From: Synechococcus sp. RS9909 | Lineage (GTDB): Bacteria; Cyanobacteriota; Cyanobacteriia; PCC-6307; Cyanobiaceae | Direction: 5' to 3' | DNA length: 64,000 nt | Assembly: GCF_014279595.1 (NCBI RefSeq) | Contig: NZ_CP047943.1 | Span: forward strand, 2,230,422 to 2,294,421 | Part shown: in pieces, positions 11,341 to 20,124 of the stretch | How positions within the stretch are numbered: position 1 is the stretch's first letter | Layout of the letters: every line of letters begins with the position of its first letter | Notes under the pieces: generated by a model | Database searches by the model: none | Told to the model about the DNA's origin: nothing | Seen by the model: only the letters and a program-made list of their open reading frames with translations | Program-made: the position numbers and the translations under genes

Positions 11341-11808
11341 ATGACCCTTCAGATCGGAGATCCCGCACCTGATTTCACGCTCCCAGATCAGAACGGTGCC
11401 TCAGTGCAGCTGTCATCCCTGCGGGGCAAGCGCGTGGTGATCTACTTCTATCCCAAGGACGCCACACCGGGCTGCACGAAAGAGGCCTGCAACTTTCGCG
11501 ATCGCTGGGCGGAGTTTGAGAAGCACGACATCGTGGTCTTGGGGATCAGCAAAGACAACGCCGCATCACACCAGCGCTTCATCGCCAAACAGACGTTGCC
11601 GTTCACGCTCTTGACCGATGCGGAGCCCTGCCCGGTCGCCAGCTCCTACGAGAGTTACGGACTGAAGAAATTCATGGGCCGTGAATTCATGGGCATGATG
11701 CGACACACGTTTGTGATCGATGCTCAGGGCAATCTGGAGCTGATCTACCGCAAGGTGAAAGCCGAAGTGATGGCCGATCAGATCCTGGCGGACCTCAAGC
11801 TGGCCTGA
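11341..11808 (+). CDS. bcp: thioredoxin-dependent peroxiredoxin, PrxQ/Bcp type
   Basis: Reduces hydrogen peroxide and alkyl hydroperoxides in the cytoplasm at the expense of thioredoxin. In the 155-residue protein the peroxidatic Cys45 and resolving Cys50 occur in DATPGCTKEAC, the spacing of PrxQ. The AhpC/TSA fold is complete (FTLPDQNG, VIYFYPKD, MRHTFVID). The ATG at 11341 fits the family start; upstream in-frame codons overlap the divergent gene. It converges with coaX with 14 overlapping bases. Confidence 0.94.
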   Translation: MTLQIGDPAPDFTLPDQNGASVQLSSLRGKRVVIYFYPKDATPGCTKEACNFRDRWAEFEKHDIVVLGISKDNAASHQRFIAKQTLPFTLLTDAEPCPVASSYESYGLKKFMGREFMGMMRHTFVIDAQGNLELIYRKVKAEVMADQILADLKLA

Positions 11809-12526
11809 GCGGCGGCAGTGTGATGGCGAGCGGGCCCTGCCCCACCGGCAGGGTCACCAGCCCTTCCAGCACCAGCTCCGGCACATGCCGCACCTCAACA
11901 CCGCGCCCCTGCAGATGGGGAAACAGCTGCGGTGCATCACCACCGCAGAGCCAGAGCGGCCAGGGACAACACTGTTGCGCCTCCACCAGCAAACCCACAG
12001 CAGCCTGCAGGGCGCCACGGCGCATCGCCGCAGCGGTCTCCCGGGGAAACAGTGGGTCATCGCGATCCTGCACGCGCTCCGGTTCCGGACTCGGCAGGGC
12101 CCTGGTGCCCTGGGCCATCGCCCGCCCCTGGAGCGCCAGCCCCGGTGCCAGCTGCCCGCCGGCGAACGCCCCCGCAGCGGTGACCCTGGTGAGACTGAGC
12201 ACGGTGCCCGCATCCGCCACCAGCACCCCGGGCGCATCCGTCGCCCGGATCAACTGCCAGGCCCGCCAGGCCGCCAGGGCCCGATCGACACCGACCCAGG
12301 GCGCCAGCTCCTGCAAAGGCACCTCCGCCACGGTGATCTGCCGAGCCGGATCGAGGCCAGCCTCGCTGGGCACAGGTCCGACGGCCGCCCAGCGATCGGG
12401 AGGCTGAAGGCGCAGGCGCTGCAGCTCCGGAGCGCCATGGTCGAACTGCCAACCGCCGCTCCGCCACGCCGCCCAGTGCCAGCGACTGTTGCCGATCAGC
12501 AGGACGCTGAAGCGGTCAGCTCCCAC
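11795..12526 (-). CDS. coaX: type III pantothenate kinase
   Basis: Phosphorylates pantothenate, the first step of coenzyme A synthesis. The 243-residue protein shows the acetate/sugar kinase-like core: an N-terminal LLIGNSRWHWA strand, the DAGTVLSL phosphate loop and the GGQLAPGLALQGRAM segment found in type III enzymes. The GTG start at 12524-12526 shares one base with the cysH stop (TAGTG), so translation is coupled to cysH. The longer frame to 12568 would lie inside cysH and is rejected. The 3' end overlaps the end of the peroxiredoxin gene. Confidence 0.88.
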   Translation of the reverse strand: MGADRFSVLLIGNSRWHWAAWRSGGWQFDHGAPELQRLRLQPPDRWAAVGPVPSEAGLDPARQITVAEVPLQELAPWVGVDRALAAWRAWQLIRATDAPGVLVADAGTVLSLTRVTAAGAFAGGQLAPGLALQGRAMAQGTRALPSPEPERVQDRDDPLFPRETAAAMRRGALQAAVGLLVEAQQCCPWPLWLCGGDAPQLFPHLQGRGVEVRHVPELVLEGLVTLPVGQGPLAITLPPLRPA

Positions 12527-13314
12527 TAGATGCCGTCCCCCATCACCCCCGGGAGATGGATGCCGCATTCCTGCTTCATGCCGCCGAAGCGGGTCTGGCG
12601 CCCGGATTGCTCCGCACCATCGGGTGCACTGGAGTGCCAGTCACCCACCGTGGAATAGCCCTGCTCGAACAGGGGGTGCTGGGGCAGAGCATGCTCCTGC
12701 ATGTAGTAGTACACATCGCGCGGAGTCCACTCCAGCAGCGGTCGCAGGGAGAGCCGACCCCGTATCGGATCCAGCAGCGACATGGTGCCGCGATGGTCGG
12801 TCTGGCCGCGGCGCACCCCACTCGACCAGCACCGCACCTCCAGGGTCTCCATCGCCTGCTCCAGGGGTTCCACCTTGCGCAGCCGCAGATAAAGATCCAG
12901 ATCCTCCATCCGCCCCGTGGCCCAGAGCTGTCCATGAAGGGCCTCCATCCGTGCTGGAGACAGCGGGCTCTGCGTCACATGCAATCGCAAGCCAAAACGC
13001 TGGGTCAGCGCGTCGGCATAGCGGTAGGTCTCGGGCGGGAGATAGCCCGTATCCACCCAGATCACCGGGATGTCCTGTCCCATCGGCAGGGTGCTGAGCA
13101 TGTGCAACAGCACCGCCGACTGGATCCCGAAACTGGTGGTAACGGCAAAGCCAGCGCCAAAGCGCTCGGCCGCCCAAAGCAGACGGTCGCGCGGCGTAAG
13201 CGGTTCCAGCAGGGCACGGTCCTGCAGCAGCTCCTGCTCGCCTGTCATCACCAACGCCATAGCTGAGACACCATCCGTTGCGATCAGCCCGTGGTTCTTC
13301 AGCCCATTCTCCAA
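12526..13314 (-). CDS. cysH: phosphoadenosine phosphosulfate reductase
   Basis: Reduces activated sulfate to sulfite with thioredoxin, in assimilatory sulfate reduction. The 262 residues contain the PP-loop TTSFGIQSAV, the VIWVDTGYLPPETYRYAD block and the C-terminal catalytic ECGIH (Cys250). The paired cysteines that bind an iron-sulfur cluster in APS reductases are absent, since only EVRCWSSGVRRGQT is present at that place, so the substrate is predicted to be PAPS rather than APS. It is the upstream partner of coaX and divergent from the flavoprotein gene at 13367. Confidence 0.93.
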   Translation of the reverse strand: MENGLKNHGLIATDGVSAMALVMTGEQELLQDRALLEPLTPRDRLLWAAERFGAGFAVTTSFGIQSAVLLHMLSTLPMGQDIPVIWVDTGYLPPETYRYADALTQRFGLRLHVTQSPLSPARMEALHGQLWATGRMEDLDLYLRLRKVEPLEQAMETLEVRCWSSGVRRGQTDHRGTMSLLDPIRGRLSLRPLLEWTPRDVYYYMQEHALPQHPLFEQGYSTVGDWHSSAPDGAEQSGRQTRFGGMKQECGIHLPGVMGDGI

Positions 13315-13366
13315 TGCCGACCGTCCGCTGGGGCTGCCTATGGTTCGAGCAGATCAGCGGAGTGTC

Positions 13367-14506
13367 ATGGAAACCGATGCTGTGGTGATCGTCGGCGGCG
13401 GCTTCGGCGGCCTCAGCACAGCCCTGGCCCTGAGCCAGCACCAGCCCCGCCCGCCGATCGTGCTGATCGAGCCGAACGATCGCTTCCTGTTCCTGCCCCT
13501 GCTCTACGAGCTGCTCAGCAACGAGCTGCGCCCCTGGGAAGTGGCCCCCAGCTACGACACCCTGCTGAGAAGCCGTGGCATCGCCTGGATCCAGAGCCGG
13601 GCCAGCCGCATCGACACCAGCTCACGCACGGTTCAGACCTCGAATGGCGACTGCCTCAGCTACGGACAGCTGGTGCTGGCCAGCGGGTCAGAACCCGACG
13701 ACTTCGGCATTCCCGGTGTCGAAGACCATGCCCTGCGGTTTCACACCCTCCAGGATGTGACCCTGCTGCGGGAGCGGATTCAAGCCCTGAACCGTCAGCA
13801 GCACCGCAACGTGGCGATCGTGGGCGCCGGCGCAGCCGGAGTCGAGCTGGCCTGCAAGCTCGCCGACCTGCTGCGGGGATCGGCCACGGTGCATCTGATC
13901 GAACGCGGCGACACGATCCTCCCCAACGCGAAAGCGTTCAACCGTGAGCAGGCCAGCCGCGCCCTCCAGAAGAGAGGAGTCGAGCTCCACCTTCGCCGCT
14001 CCGTCCGTTCCGTCGACGCCAGCGTGGTGCATCTCGACCAGGGCAGCCTCGGCCACGATGGCTTGATCTGGACGGCCGGCACCCGTGCCCGCCTGCCGTC
14101 GCTGACGCCGTCGCTCCCCTGCCGCCAGGGCCGACTGCTGGTCAATGACGTGCTCTGCAGCGTCGCCTGTCCATCGCTGCTGGCGATCGGTGATGTGGCC
14201 GTGCGTCAGACGGTGGAGGCGGCCGTCGACACCTGGCCGCACACCGCCCAGGCAGCACTGCAGCAGGGCCAGGCTGCGGCCCGAACCGTGATGGCGCTCC
14301 GCGCCGGATCCGAACCGATGCCGTTCCAGTTCCGGGATCTGGGCGAAATGCTCAGCCTGGGCGTGGGCGAGGCCACGATCACCGGCATGGGCCTCACCCT
14401 GGCCGGCCCCCTCGCCTTCCAGCTGCGCCGGCTCATCTATCTGGCCCGGCTGCCGGATCTGTCGCTTGGCCTGCGCTCCGCCGGCGCCTGGGCACTGGGC
14501 GGTTGA
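13367..14506 (+). CDS. NAD(P)/FAD-dependent oxidoreductase, type II NADH dehydrogenase-like
   Basis: A two-dinucleotide-binding flavoprotein of the NDH-2 family, which passes electrons from NAD(P)H to quinone at the membrane without pumping protons. FAD site VVIVGGGFGG is at about 6-15 and the NAD(P)H site VAIVGAGAAGVELA at about 148-161; the later LLAIGDVA segment closes the FAD site. The 379 residues are slightly short for Ndb proteins, and no C-terminal transmembrane anchor is obvious. The cyanobacterial members include a demethylphylloquinone reductase (NdbB type), so exact substrate is open. ATG at 13340 is an alternative start. Confidence 0.85.
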   Translation: METDAVVIVGGGFGGLSTALALSQHQPRPPIVLIEPNDRFLFLPLLYELLSNELRPWEVAPSYDTLLRSRGIAWIQSRASRIDTSSRTVQTSNGDCLSYGQLVLASGSEPDDFGIPGVEDHALRFHTLQDVTLLRERIQALNRQQHRNVAIVGAGAAGVELACKLADLLRGSATVHLIERGDTILPNAKAFNREQASRALQKRGVELHLRRSVRSVDASVVHLDQGSLGHDGLIWTAGTRARLPSLTPSLPCRQGRLLVNDVLCSVACPSLLAIGDVAVRQTVEAAVDTWPHTAQAALQQGQAAARTVMALRAGSEPMPFQFRDLGEMLSLGVGEATITGMGLTLAGPLAFQLRRLIYLARLPDLSLGLRSAGAWALGG

Positions 14507-16224
14507 AGCAGGCCCATCTGGCGGGTCGCACCCGCGGCTTGCGTCCCTCTCAACTGCGTCAGGCCGAGCGCCTCAGCCACCGCCGCCACCCCAGCGACAA
14601 CGGCGCCGACCCGCTCACCCTGGAGCGCCTGGCGGATCTCTGCCTGGATCTGAAGCAGCCCCTCCACCTGCTGATCGATGCCCGCGGTCTCTGCCGATTG
14701 CTCTGGGTCGGCCCCCTGACGGAATCGGGCCAACTGCTCAGCCACCTGCCGGGCGGCGAACGGCGGCGCACGGGGGACCGGCGGCGCTGGCGCCTGGTGA
14801 GTTGCCTGGCGGCAAGCGGACGCGGCCTTCTGAGCCCGGAGCCGCGGGAGGCGGTGGTGGCCTTGGATCTGGAGCCGGAGCTCTGGTTGCGCTACCTCGC
14901 CAAACCAGAACCAGGCGGTCGCCGGCCGGCCCGGGGCTGGCAGCCAGCGCGCCACAGCAGCCTGGGCTGGGCGACCCTGGAGGGGGATGACCTCGACGCG
15001 TTCTGCCGGCTGTCACCAGCGGGATCCGGCACAGCCTCCACCAGCACCGGTCCACCGCTCGATCGCCGCAGCGCCGGCGGCCCGGAGCGGGTGCTGCTGC
15101 TGACGCTCACGGGCCGCGATGAGCAACGCAACGAGCGGGATCTGGCGGAACTGGAGGGCCTGGTGCGCAGCGCCGGAGCCGAACCGGTGAACAACTGCCC
15201 TCAGGCCCTGAGCAGCGCCCACCCGCAGACGCTCTGGGGCACGGGCAAGCTGCAGGAGGCGGCCCTGGAGGTGCGTCGTCATCAGGCGTCGCTCGTGATC
15301 ACCGATCGGGAGCTGACGCCGGTGCAGGTGCGGAATCTGGAACGGTGGCTCGATTGCCCGGTGATGGATCGCACCGAGTTGATCCTCGACATCTTTGCCC
15401 AGCGGGCCGCCAGCGCCGCCGGACGCCTGCAGGTGGAACTGGCCCAACTGCGCTACCGGTTACCACGCCTGATCGGCCGCGGCCGCAGTCTGTCGCGACA
15501 GGGCGGAGGCATCGGCACCCGGGGCCCCGGCGAAACCCAGCTGGAAAAGGACCGCCGGGCGATCAGCCGGCGCATCGAAGCGCTCCGCCGCGGCCTCACC
15601 CAGCTGCGACAGCATCGGGGCCGGCTGCGGGATCGCCGTGGGGATCTCCACCGCCTCGCCCTAGTGGGCTACACCAATGCCGGCAAGTCATCCCTGCTCA
15701 ATGCTCTCTGCGGCCAACGGGGGCGAAGCACGGTGCTGGCGGAGAACAAATTGTTCGCCACACTCGACCCCACCACCCGCCGCCTGGCCTTCCCCCGCGA
15801 CGCCGCCGCGGCCGACGTGCTCCTGATCACCGACACGGTGGGCTTCATCCGGGAGCTACCGGAAGCCCTGATGGAAGCCTTCAAGGCCACGCTCGAGGAA
15901 ACAGTGGATGCCGACCTGCTTCTGCTGGTGGTGGACCTGGGCGATCCCGACTGGAGCGGACAACTGCAGGCGGTCCACAGCCTGCTCGATGCCCTGGGTT
16001 GTGATCAGCCCCGCCAGGTGGTGGCGAACCAGATCGACCGCTGCGACGCCGACGCGATCGACACCATTCGCCGCTTGGAGCCTGAGGTGCTTTACGTCTC
16101 CGCCACCAGCGGCCTGGGGCTACAGGGGCTGAAACAGCGTTTGGACGAACGGTTCTGGGGATCGGGCACCAGGACCGATACGTTGGCCCCAGCCACCGAT
16201 TCCACCGTGCCATGGCCGAGCTGA
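14503..16224 (+). CDS. hflX: GTPase HflX, ribosome-associated
   Basis: HflX binds 50S subunits and splits stalled ribosomes under stress. The N-terminal HflX domain has the glycine-rich linker GGGIGTRGPGETQLE, followed by the G domain with G1 GYTNAGKSS (389-397), G3 DTVGFIREL and G4 NQID. The 573-residue length includes an N-terminal extension of about 190 residues typical of cyanobacterial forms and a GLKQRLDERFW C-terminus. The TTG start overlaps the previous stop by 4 bases (TTGA), which supports coupling with the flavoprotein gene. Confidence 0.92.
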   Translation: MKQAHLAGRTRGLRPSQLRQAERLSHRRHPSDNGADPLTLERLADLCLDLKQPLHLLIDARGLCRLLWVGPLTESGQLLSHLPGGERRRTGDRRRWRLVSCLAASGRGLLSPEPREAVVALDLEPELWLRYLAKPEPGGRRPARGWQPARHSSLGWATLEGDDLDAFCRLSPAGSGTASTSTGPPLDRRSAGGPERVLLLTLTGRDEQRNERDLAELEGLVRSAGAEPVNNCPQALSSAHPQTLWGTGKLQEAALEVRRHQASLVITDRELTPVQVRNLERWLDCPVMDRTELILDIFAQRAASAAGRLQVELAQLRYRLPRLIGRGRSLSRQGGGIGTRGPGETQLEKDRRAISRRIEALRRGLTQLRQHRGRLRDRRGDLHRLALVGYTNAGKSSLLNALCGQRGRSTVLAENKLFATLDPTTRRLAFPRDAAAADVLLITDTVGFIRELPEALMEAFKATLEETVDADLLLLVVDLGDPDWSGQLQAVHSLLDALGCDQPRQVVANQIDRCDADAIDTIRRLEPEVLYVSATSGLGLQGLKQRLDERFWGSGTRTDTLAPATDSTVPWPS

Positions 16225-18014
16225 GTGCGGCTCTGCTCCAGCCCCAGGCCCTGATCACACTGGCGGTGCTGGTCCTGGCGGTGGTGCTGTTCGTCAGCGG
16301 TGTCCTCGCACCGGAACTGACCGGGCTGCTCAGCGTCGCCCTGCTGGTGAGCACGGGTGTGCTCACGCCGGAACAGGGCCTGGCCGGATTCGGCAGCCCG
16401 GCCCTGATCACCCTGCTGGGCCTGTTCGCCGTGTCCGCTGCCCTGTTCCGCAGTGGAGCCCTTGATCGGCTGCGCGAACTGATCGCCTCGGAACGGATCC
16501 GCAGCGACCGACGCATGGTGGCGATGCTGGCACTGGTGGTGGGGCCGATCTCCGGGATCGTGCCCAACACCCCAGTGGTGGCCAGCCTGCTGCCCGTGCT
16601 GGAAACCTGGTGTCACCGGCGCCGGATCGCCCCCTCCCGGGTGCTGCTCCCCCTCTCCTTCGCCACCCTGCTCGGGGGCACCCTCACCCTTCTGGGCAGC
16701 TCCGTGAACCTGCTGGCCAGCGACATCAGCCGCCAACTGGGCTATGGCTCTCTGGAGCTCTTCAGCATCACCGCCATCGGCCTGCCGGTGTGGCTGGCGG
16801 GCTCGGCCTACATGCTCCTGGCACCGGCCATGCTGCTGCCCAGCCGCCACGACGGCTCGGCAGAACTGGTCGCGGCGCCGGGCCAGAGCGGCTACTCCAC
16901 GGAAGTGACGATCCCAGCCAGCTCCAGCCTGGTGGGCGAAACCCTGCGCCACAGCCGCCTGCAGCGCCGTTTTGATGTGGATGTGCTCGAACTGCAACGC
17001 GGCGCCGAGCGCCTGCTGCCACCGCTGGCGGACCGCCGCCTCGAAGCGGGTGACCGGCTGCTGCTGCGGGTGACCCGCGACGACCTGCTGCGGCTTCAGC
17101 AGGATCACACCATCCAACTGGCCGACGGCACCCTGTTTTCAGGCAACAGCGAGGGCGGACAGCGCACGGTGGAAGTGCTGCTGCCGGCGGGCTCGACCCT
17201 GGCGGGTGCGAGTTTGCGGGAACTGCGATTCCGCCAGCGGCACAACGCCACCGTGCTCGCCCTGCGCCGCGGCCAGCAGACGGTGCAGGAGCGACTGGGG
17301 CAAGCGATCTTGCGCGAGGGCGATGTGCTGCTGCTGCAGGCGCCCCTCGACGCAATCCGGGGCCTGCAGGCCAGTAACGACCTGCTGGTGCTCGACCAAC
17401 TGGAGAACGATCTGCCCACCGTGCGCCGCAAACCGCTGGCGATCACGATCACCCTGCTGATGTTGCTGGTGCCCAGCCTCACCCCGATTCCCCTGGTGGC
17501 CGCCGTGCTGTTCGCGGTGGTGGCGCTGGTGGTGGCGGGTTGCCTGCGGCCCGGAGAAGTGCAGCGCTCGATCCGCCTCGATGTGATTCTGCTGCTGGGC
17601 TCCCTCTCGAGCTTCAGCGTGGCGCTGCAGTCCACGGGCCTGGCCGATGGCCTCGCCGCCGCCATGGAGCAGCTGTTGCGCCCCTGGCCCGCCTACGGCG
17701 CCCTGGCCACGATCTTCCTGGCCACCACGCTGATCACCAGTGTGATGAGCAATGCCGCTTCAGTGGCTCTGCTGATTCCGGTGGCCACCCAGCTGGCGCC
17801 CTCCCTGGGCCTGCCACCCCAGGCGATGCTGCTGCTGGTGCTGTTCGGGGCGAGCCAATCCTTTCTCACCCCGATGGGCTATCAAACCAACCTGATGGTG
17901 TTCGGCCCGGGGCGCTATCACTTTCTCGACATTCCCCGCTATGGCGCCGGCCTCACCGTGCTGATGACCCTTCTGGTGCCAGCCCTGGTGCTCGGGCACT
18001 ACGGAGCGGCCTGA
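16212..18014 (+). CDS. SLC13/DASS-family permease with two RCK_C domains
   Basis: A secondary transporter for anions or dicarboxylates (sulfate, C4 acids), usually sodium coupled. The 600 residues consist of about five N-terminal helices, the VPNTPVVASLLPVL substrate/sodium motif near 118-131, two consecutive TrkA-C (RCK_C) domains at about 225-300 and 315-390 (EVTIPASSSLVGETLRH; VEVLLPAGSTLAGASLRE) and a second membrane half containing the matching SNAASVALLIPVA motif. Start overlaps hflX by 13 bases; stop is 2 bases before ktrB. Substrate cannot be decided from sequence; sulfate is suggested by related cyanobacterial genes. Confidence 0.87.
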   Translation: MAELSAALLQPQALITLAVLVLAVVLFVSGVLAPELTGLLSVALLVSTGVLTPEQGLAGFGSPALITLLGLFAVSAALFRSGALDRLRELIASERIRSDRRMVAMLALVVGPISGIVPNTPVVASLLPVLETWCHRRRIAPSRVLLPLSFATLLGGTLTLLGSSVNLLASDISRQLGYGSLELFSITAIGLPVWLAGSAYMLLAPAMLLPSRHDGSAELVAAPGQSGYSTEVTIPASSSLVGETLRHSRLQRRFDVDVLELQRGAERLLPPLADRRLEAGDRLLLRVTRDDLLRLQQDHTIQLADGTLFSGNSEGGQRTVEVLLPAGSTLAGASLRELRFRQRHNATVLALRRGQQTVQERLGQAILREGDVLLLQAPLDAIRGLQASNDLLVLDQLENDLPTVRRKPLAITITLLMLLVPSLTPIPLVAAVLFAVVALVVAGCLRPGEVQRSIRLDVILLLGSLSSFSVALQSTGLADGLAAAMEQLLRPWPAYGALATIFLATTLITSVMSNAASVALLIPVATQLAPSLGLPPQAMLLLVLFGASQSFLTPMGYQTNLMVFGPGRYHFLDIPRYGAGLTVLMTLLVPALVLGHYGAA

Positions 18015-18016
18015 CC

Positions 18017-19420
18017 ATGCCGATCCCCACAGCCCTCAGCCGCACCCAGGCCTGGTATCGCCGGCTCACCGTGCCCCAGTTCACGGTGGTGACGGGCCTG
18101 CTCGTGATCGCTGCCGGCACGGTGATTCTGGCCACACCACTCTGCTCCAGCCCCCGGGTCGGCCTCTGGGAAGCCCTGTTCACCGCGACCTCGGCGGTCA
18201 CCGTGACCGGACTCTCGGTGATTGATGTAGGCCGGGATCTGACCGGCATCGGCCAGGGGGTGCTGGCGGTGATGATCCTGGTGGGCGGGCTCGGCCTGAT
18301 GGCGATCACCACCTTCCTCCAGGGCTTCGTGGTGCGCGGAACCGCCCTGCGCCGACGGCTCGACCGGGGCCAGACCCTCGATGAATTCGGGGTGGGGGGC
18401 GTGGGCCGCACCTTTCGTGGCATCGCCCTCACCGCAGCCGTGATGATCCTGGTGGGGGCCACCGTGCTCTACAGCTTCGGCTTCACCGATCTGCCGCGAG
18501 GCCCCGAAAGGCTCTGGGCCGCCCTGTTCCACAGCATTTCGGCCTACAACAACGCCGGCTTTGCCCTCTGGAGCGACAGCCTGGAGGCCTACCGCACCAA
18601 CGGAGTGGTGAATGCGGTGGTGCTGGTGCTGATCGTGCTGGGGGGGATCGGTTGGCGGGTCACCAACGACGTCTGGACCCATCGCCAACGCCTGAAGCGA
18701 CGCAATCTGAGCCTGCATACCCGGCTGGTGCTGCGCGCCTCCGGGATCCTGATCGTCATCGGCACCTTCGGCCTGATGGTGACGGAATCACTCACCCGCG
18801 GCCAGTTCCTCAGCAGCGTCGCCTGGCCGGAACGGTTGATGGTGGCCCTGTTCGAATCCGTCAGTGCGCGCACCGCTGGATTCACCACCGTGCATCTCTC
18901 CCTGCAGAGCATCTCCGACTCGGGTCTGCTGCTGCTCATGACCCTGATGTTCATCGGCGCCAGCCCCGGCGGCACCGGTGGCGGCATCAAAACCACCACC
19001 GTGGTGGCCCTGGTGGCCGCGACACGCTCCACCCTGCGCGGTCGCGATGATGTGGTCATCCGCAGCCGTCAGATCTCCGACAAAGTGGTGCTGAGGGCCG
19101 TGAGCATCACGGTGGCCTCCCTGCTGTTTGTGCTGGCGATGGCCATGATGCTGGCCCTCAGCAGCAATGTGAGCGGCGAGGAACCCTTCACGTTTCTCGA
19201 ACTGGTGTTCACCTGCATCTCGGCGTTTGCCACCGTGGGACTGGACCTCGGCGTCACCGAACATCTGGGCCGCTTCGGCCAGCTGGTGCTGGTGTTCGGC
19301 ATGTTCGTGGGCCGGCTCGGCATCCTGCTCTTGCTGAGCGCCATCTGGGAAACCCTGAACCGGGATCTGCTCAGTCGTCAGAATCGGATCGGATTCCCGC
19401 GGGAGGATCTCTATGTCTAG
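18017..19420 (+). CDS. ktrB: KtrB/TrkH-family potassium (or sodium) uptake channel subunit
   Basis: Membrane pore of a Ktr-type cation uptake system. The 467 residues contain the four M1-P-M2 repeats of the family, with P-loops TSAVTVTGLSV, SAYNNAGFAL, SARTAGFTTV and SAFATVGLDLG, each holding the filter glycine. The ATG follows the SLC13 stop by 2 bases, and the stop lies 8 bases inside the ktrA frame, so translation of these genes is coupled. Cyanobacterial KtrB proteins favour potassium but need sodium for activation. Confidence 0.92.
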   Translation: MPIPTALSRTQAWYRRLTVPQFTVVTGLLVIAAGTVILATPLCSSPRVGLWEALFTATSAVTVTGLSVIDVGRDLTGIGQGVLAVMILVGGLGLMAITTFLQGFVVRGTALRRRLDRGQTLDEFGVGGVGRTFRGIALTAAVMILVGATVLYSFGFTDLPRGPERLWAALFHSISAYNNAGFALWSDSLEAYRTNGVVNAVVLVLIVLGGIGWRVTNDVWTHRQRLKRRNLSLHTRLVLRASGILIVIGTFGLMVTESLTRGQFLSSVAWPERLMVALFESVSARTAGFTTVHLSLQSISDSGLLLLMTLMFIGASPGGTGGGIKTTTVVALVAATRSTLRGRDDVVIRSRQISDKVVLRAVSITVASLLFVLAMAMMLALSSNVSGEEPFTFLELVFTCISAFATVGLDLGVTEHLGRFGQLVLVFGMFVGRLGILLLLSAIWETLNRDLLSRQNRIGFPREDLYV

Positions 19421-20120
19421 GGAGTGGTGGAACTGGGCACCCTCCAGCGGCGATGAGCTCCAGAGCTTCGGCGTCGTTGGTGTGGGTCGCTTCGGCAGTG
19501 CTGTCTGCCGGGAACTGCTGCAGAACGGCGCCGATGTGTTGGCGGTCGATCGGTCCGCCCGGGCGATCGAGGAGCTGCGTCAACAGGAGCCGTCGGTGGA
19601 GGCGCGTGTCGTCGACTGCACCGACGAGGAATCACTGCGGGAAGCAGGCATCCTCGACATGGACACCGTGGTGGTGGCCATCAGTGAACCGATCGAGGCC
19701 AGCATCACCGCCACCCTGATTGCCAAAGATGGCAAAGGCAGCCGGGTCCGACGCGTGATCGCACGTGCCACCAGCGATCTGCACGAAAAAATGCTCACCC
19801 GGGTCGGAGCCGACAAGGTGGTGTTCCCCTCCCGCATGCAGGGGGAACGACTGGGACTGGAACTGGTGCGCCCCAATCTGATGGAACGGCTGGAGCTGGA
19901 TGAACGGCACTGCATTGAAGAAATCAAGGTGCCCAGCCATTTCGTCGGCCGCTCCCTTCGCGACCTGAATCTGCGCAAGAACCATCGCGTCAACGTGCTG
20001 GCGGCGGGCCCGGTCAAAGAACTCACCGTGAACCCACCCGCCTCCCACGTGCTGCAGGACGGTCATGTGCTCGTGGTGATGGGGCTGATCGACGATCTGC
20101 AGAACCTGCCGAAATCCTGA
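19413..20120 (+). CDS. ktrA: KtrA/TrkA regulatory subunit of the cation channel
   Basis: Cytosolic RCK protein that forms the octameric ring gating KtrB by binding ATP/ADP. The 235 residues show the Rossmann motif GVVGVGRFGSA (about 19-29) with the nucleotide-ribose-binding acidic residue in DVLAVDRS, followed by an RCK_C domain (EEIKVPSHFVGRSLRDLNLR). It overlaps ktrB by 8 bases and precedes anmK by 4 bases. Confidence 0.93.
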   Translation: MSREWWNWAPSSGDELQSFGVVGVGRFGSAVCRELLQNGADVLAVDRSARAIEELRQQEPSVEARVVDCTDEESLREAGILDMDTVVVAISEPIEASITATLIAKDGKGSRVRRVIARATSDLHEKMLTRVGADKVVFPSRMQGERLGLELVRPNLMERLELDERHCIEEIKVPSHFVGRSLRDLNLRKNHRVNVLAAGPVKELTVNPPASHVLQDGHVLVVMGLIDDLQNLPKS

Positions 20121-20124
20121 CGCC

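Noticed and set aside
13070-13366. N-terminal extension of the NDH-2-like gene
   Set aside because: The 99 extra codons are antisense to cysH, and the FAD motif then would sit far from the N-terminus.
15345-16004. 219-codon frame within hflX
   Set aside because: Same-strand out-of-frame shadow, Arg/Pro-rich; the HflX GTPase motifs are unbroken.
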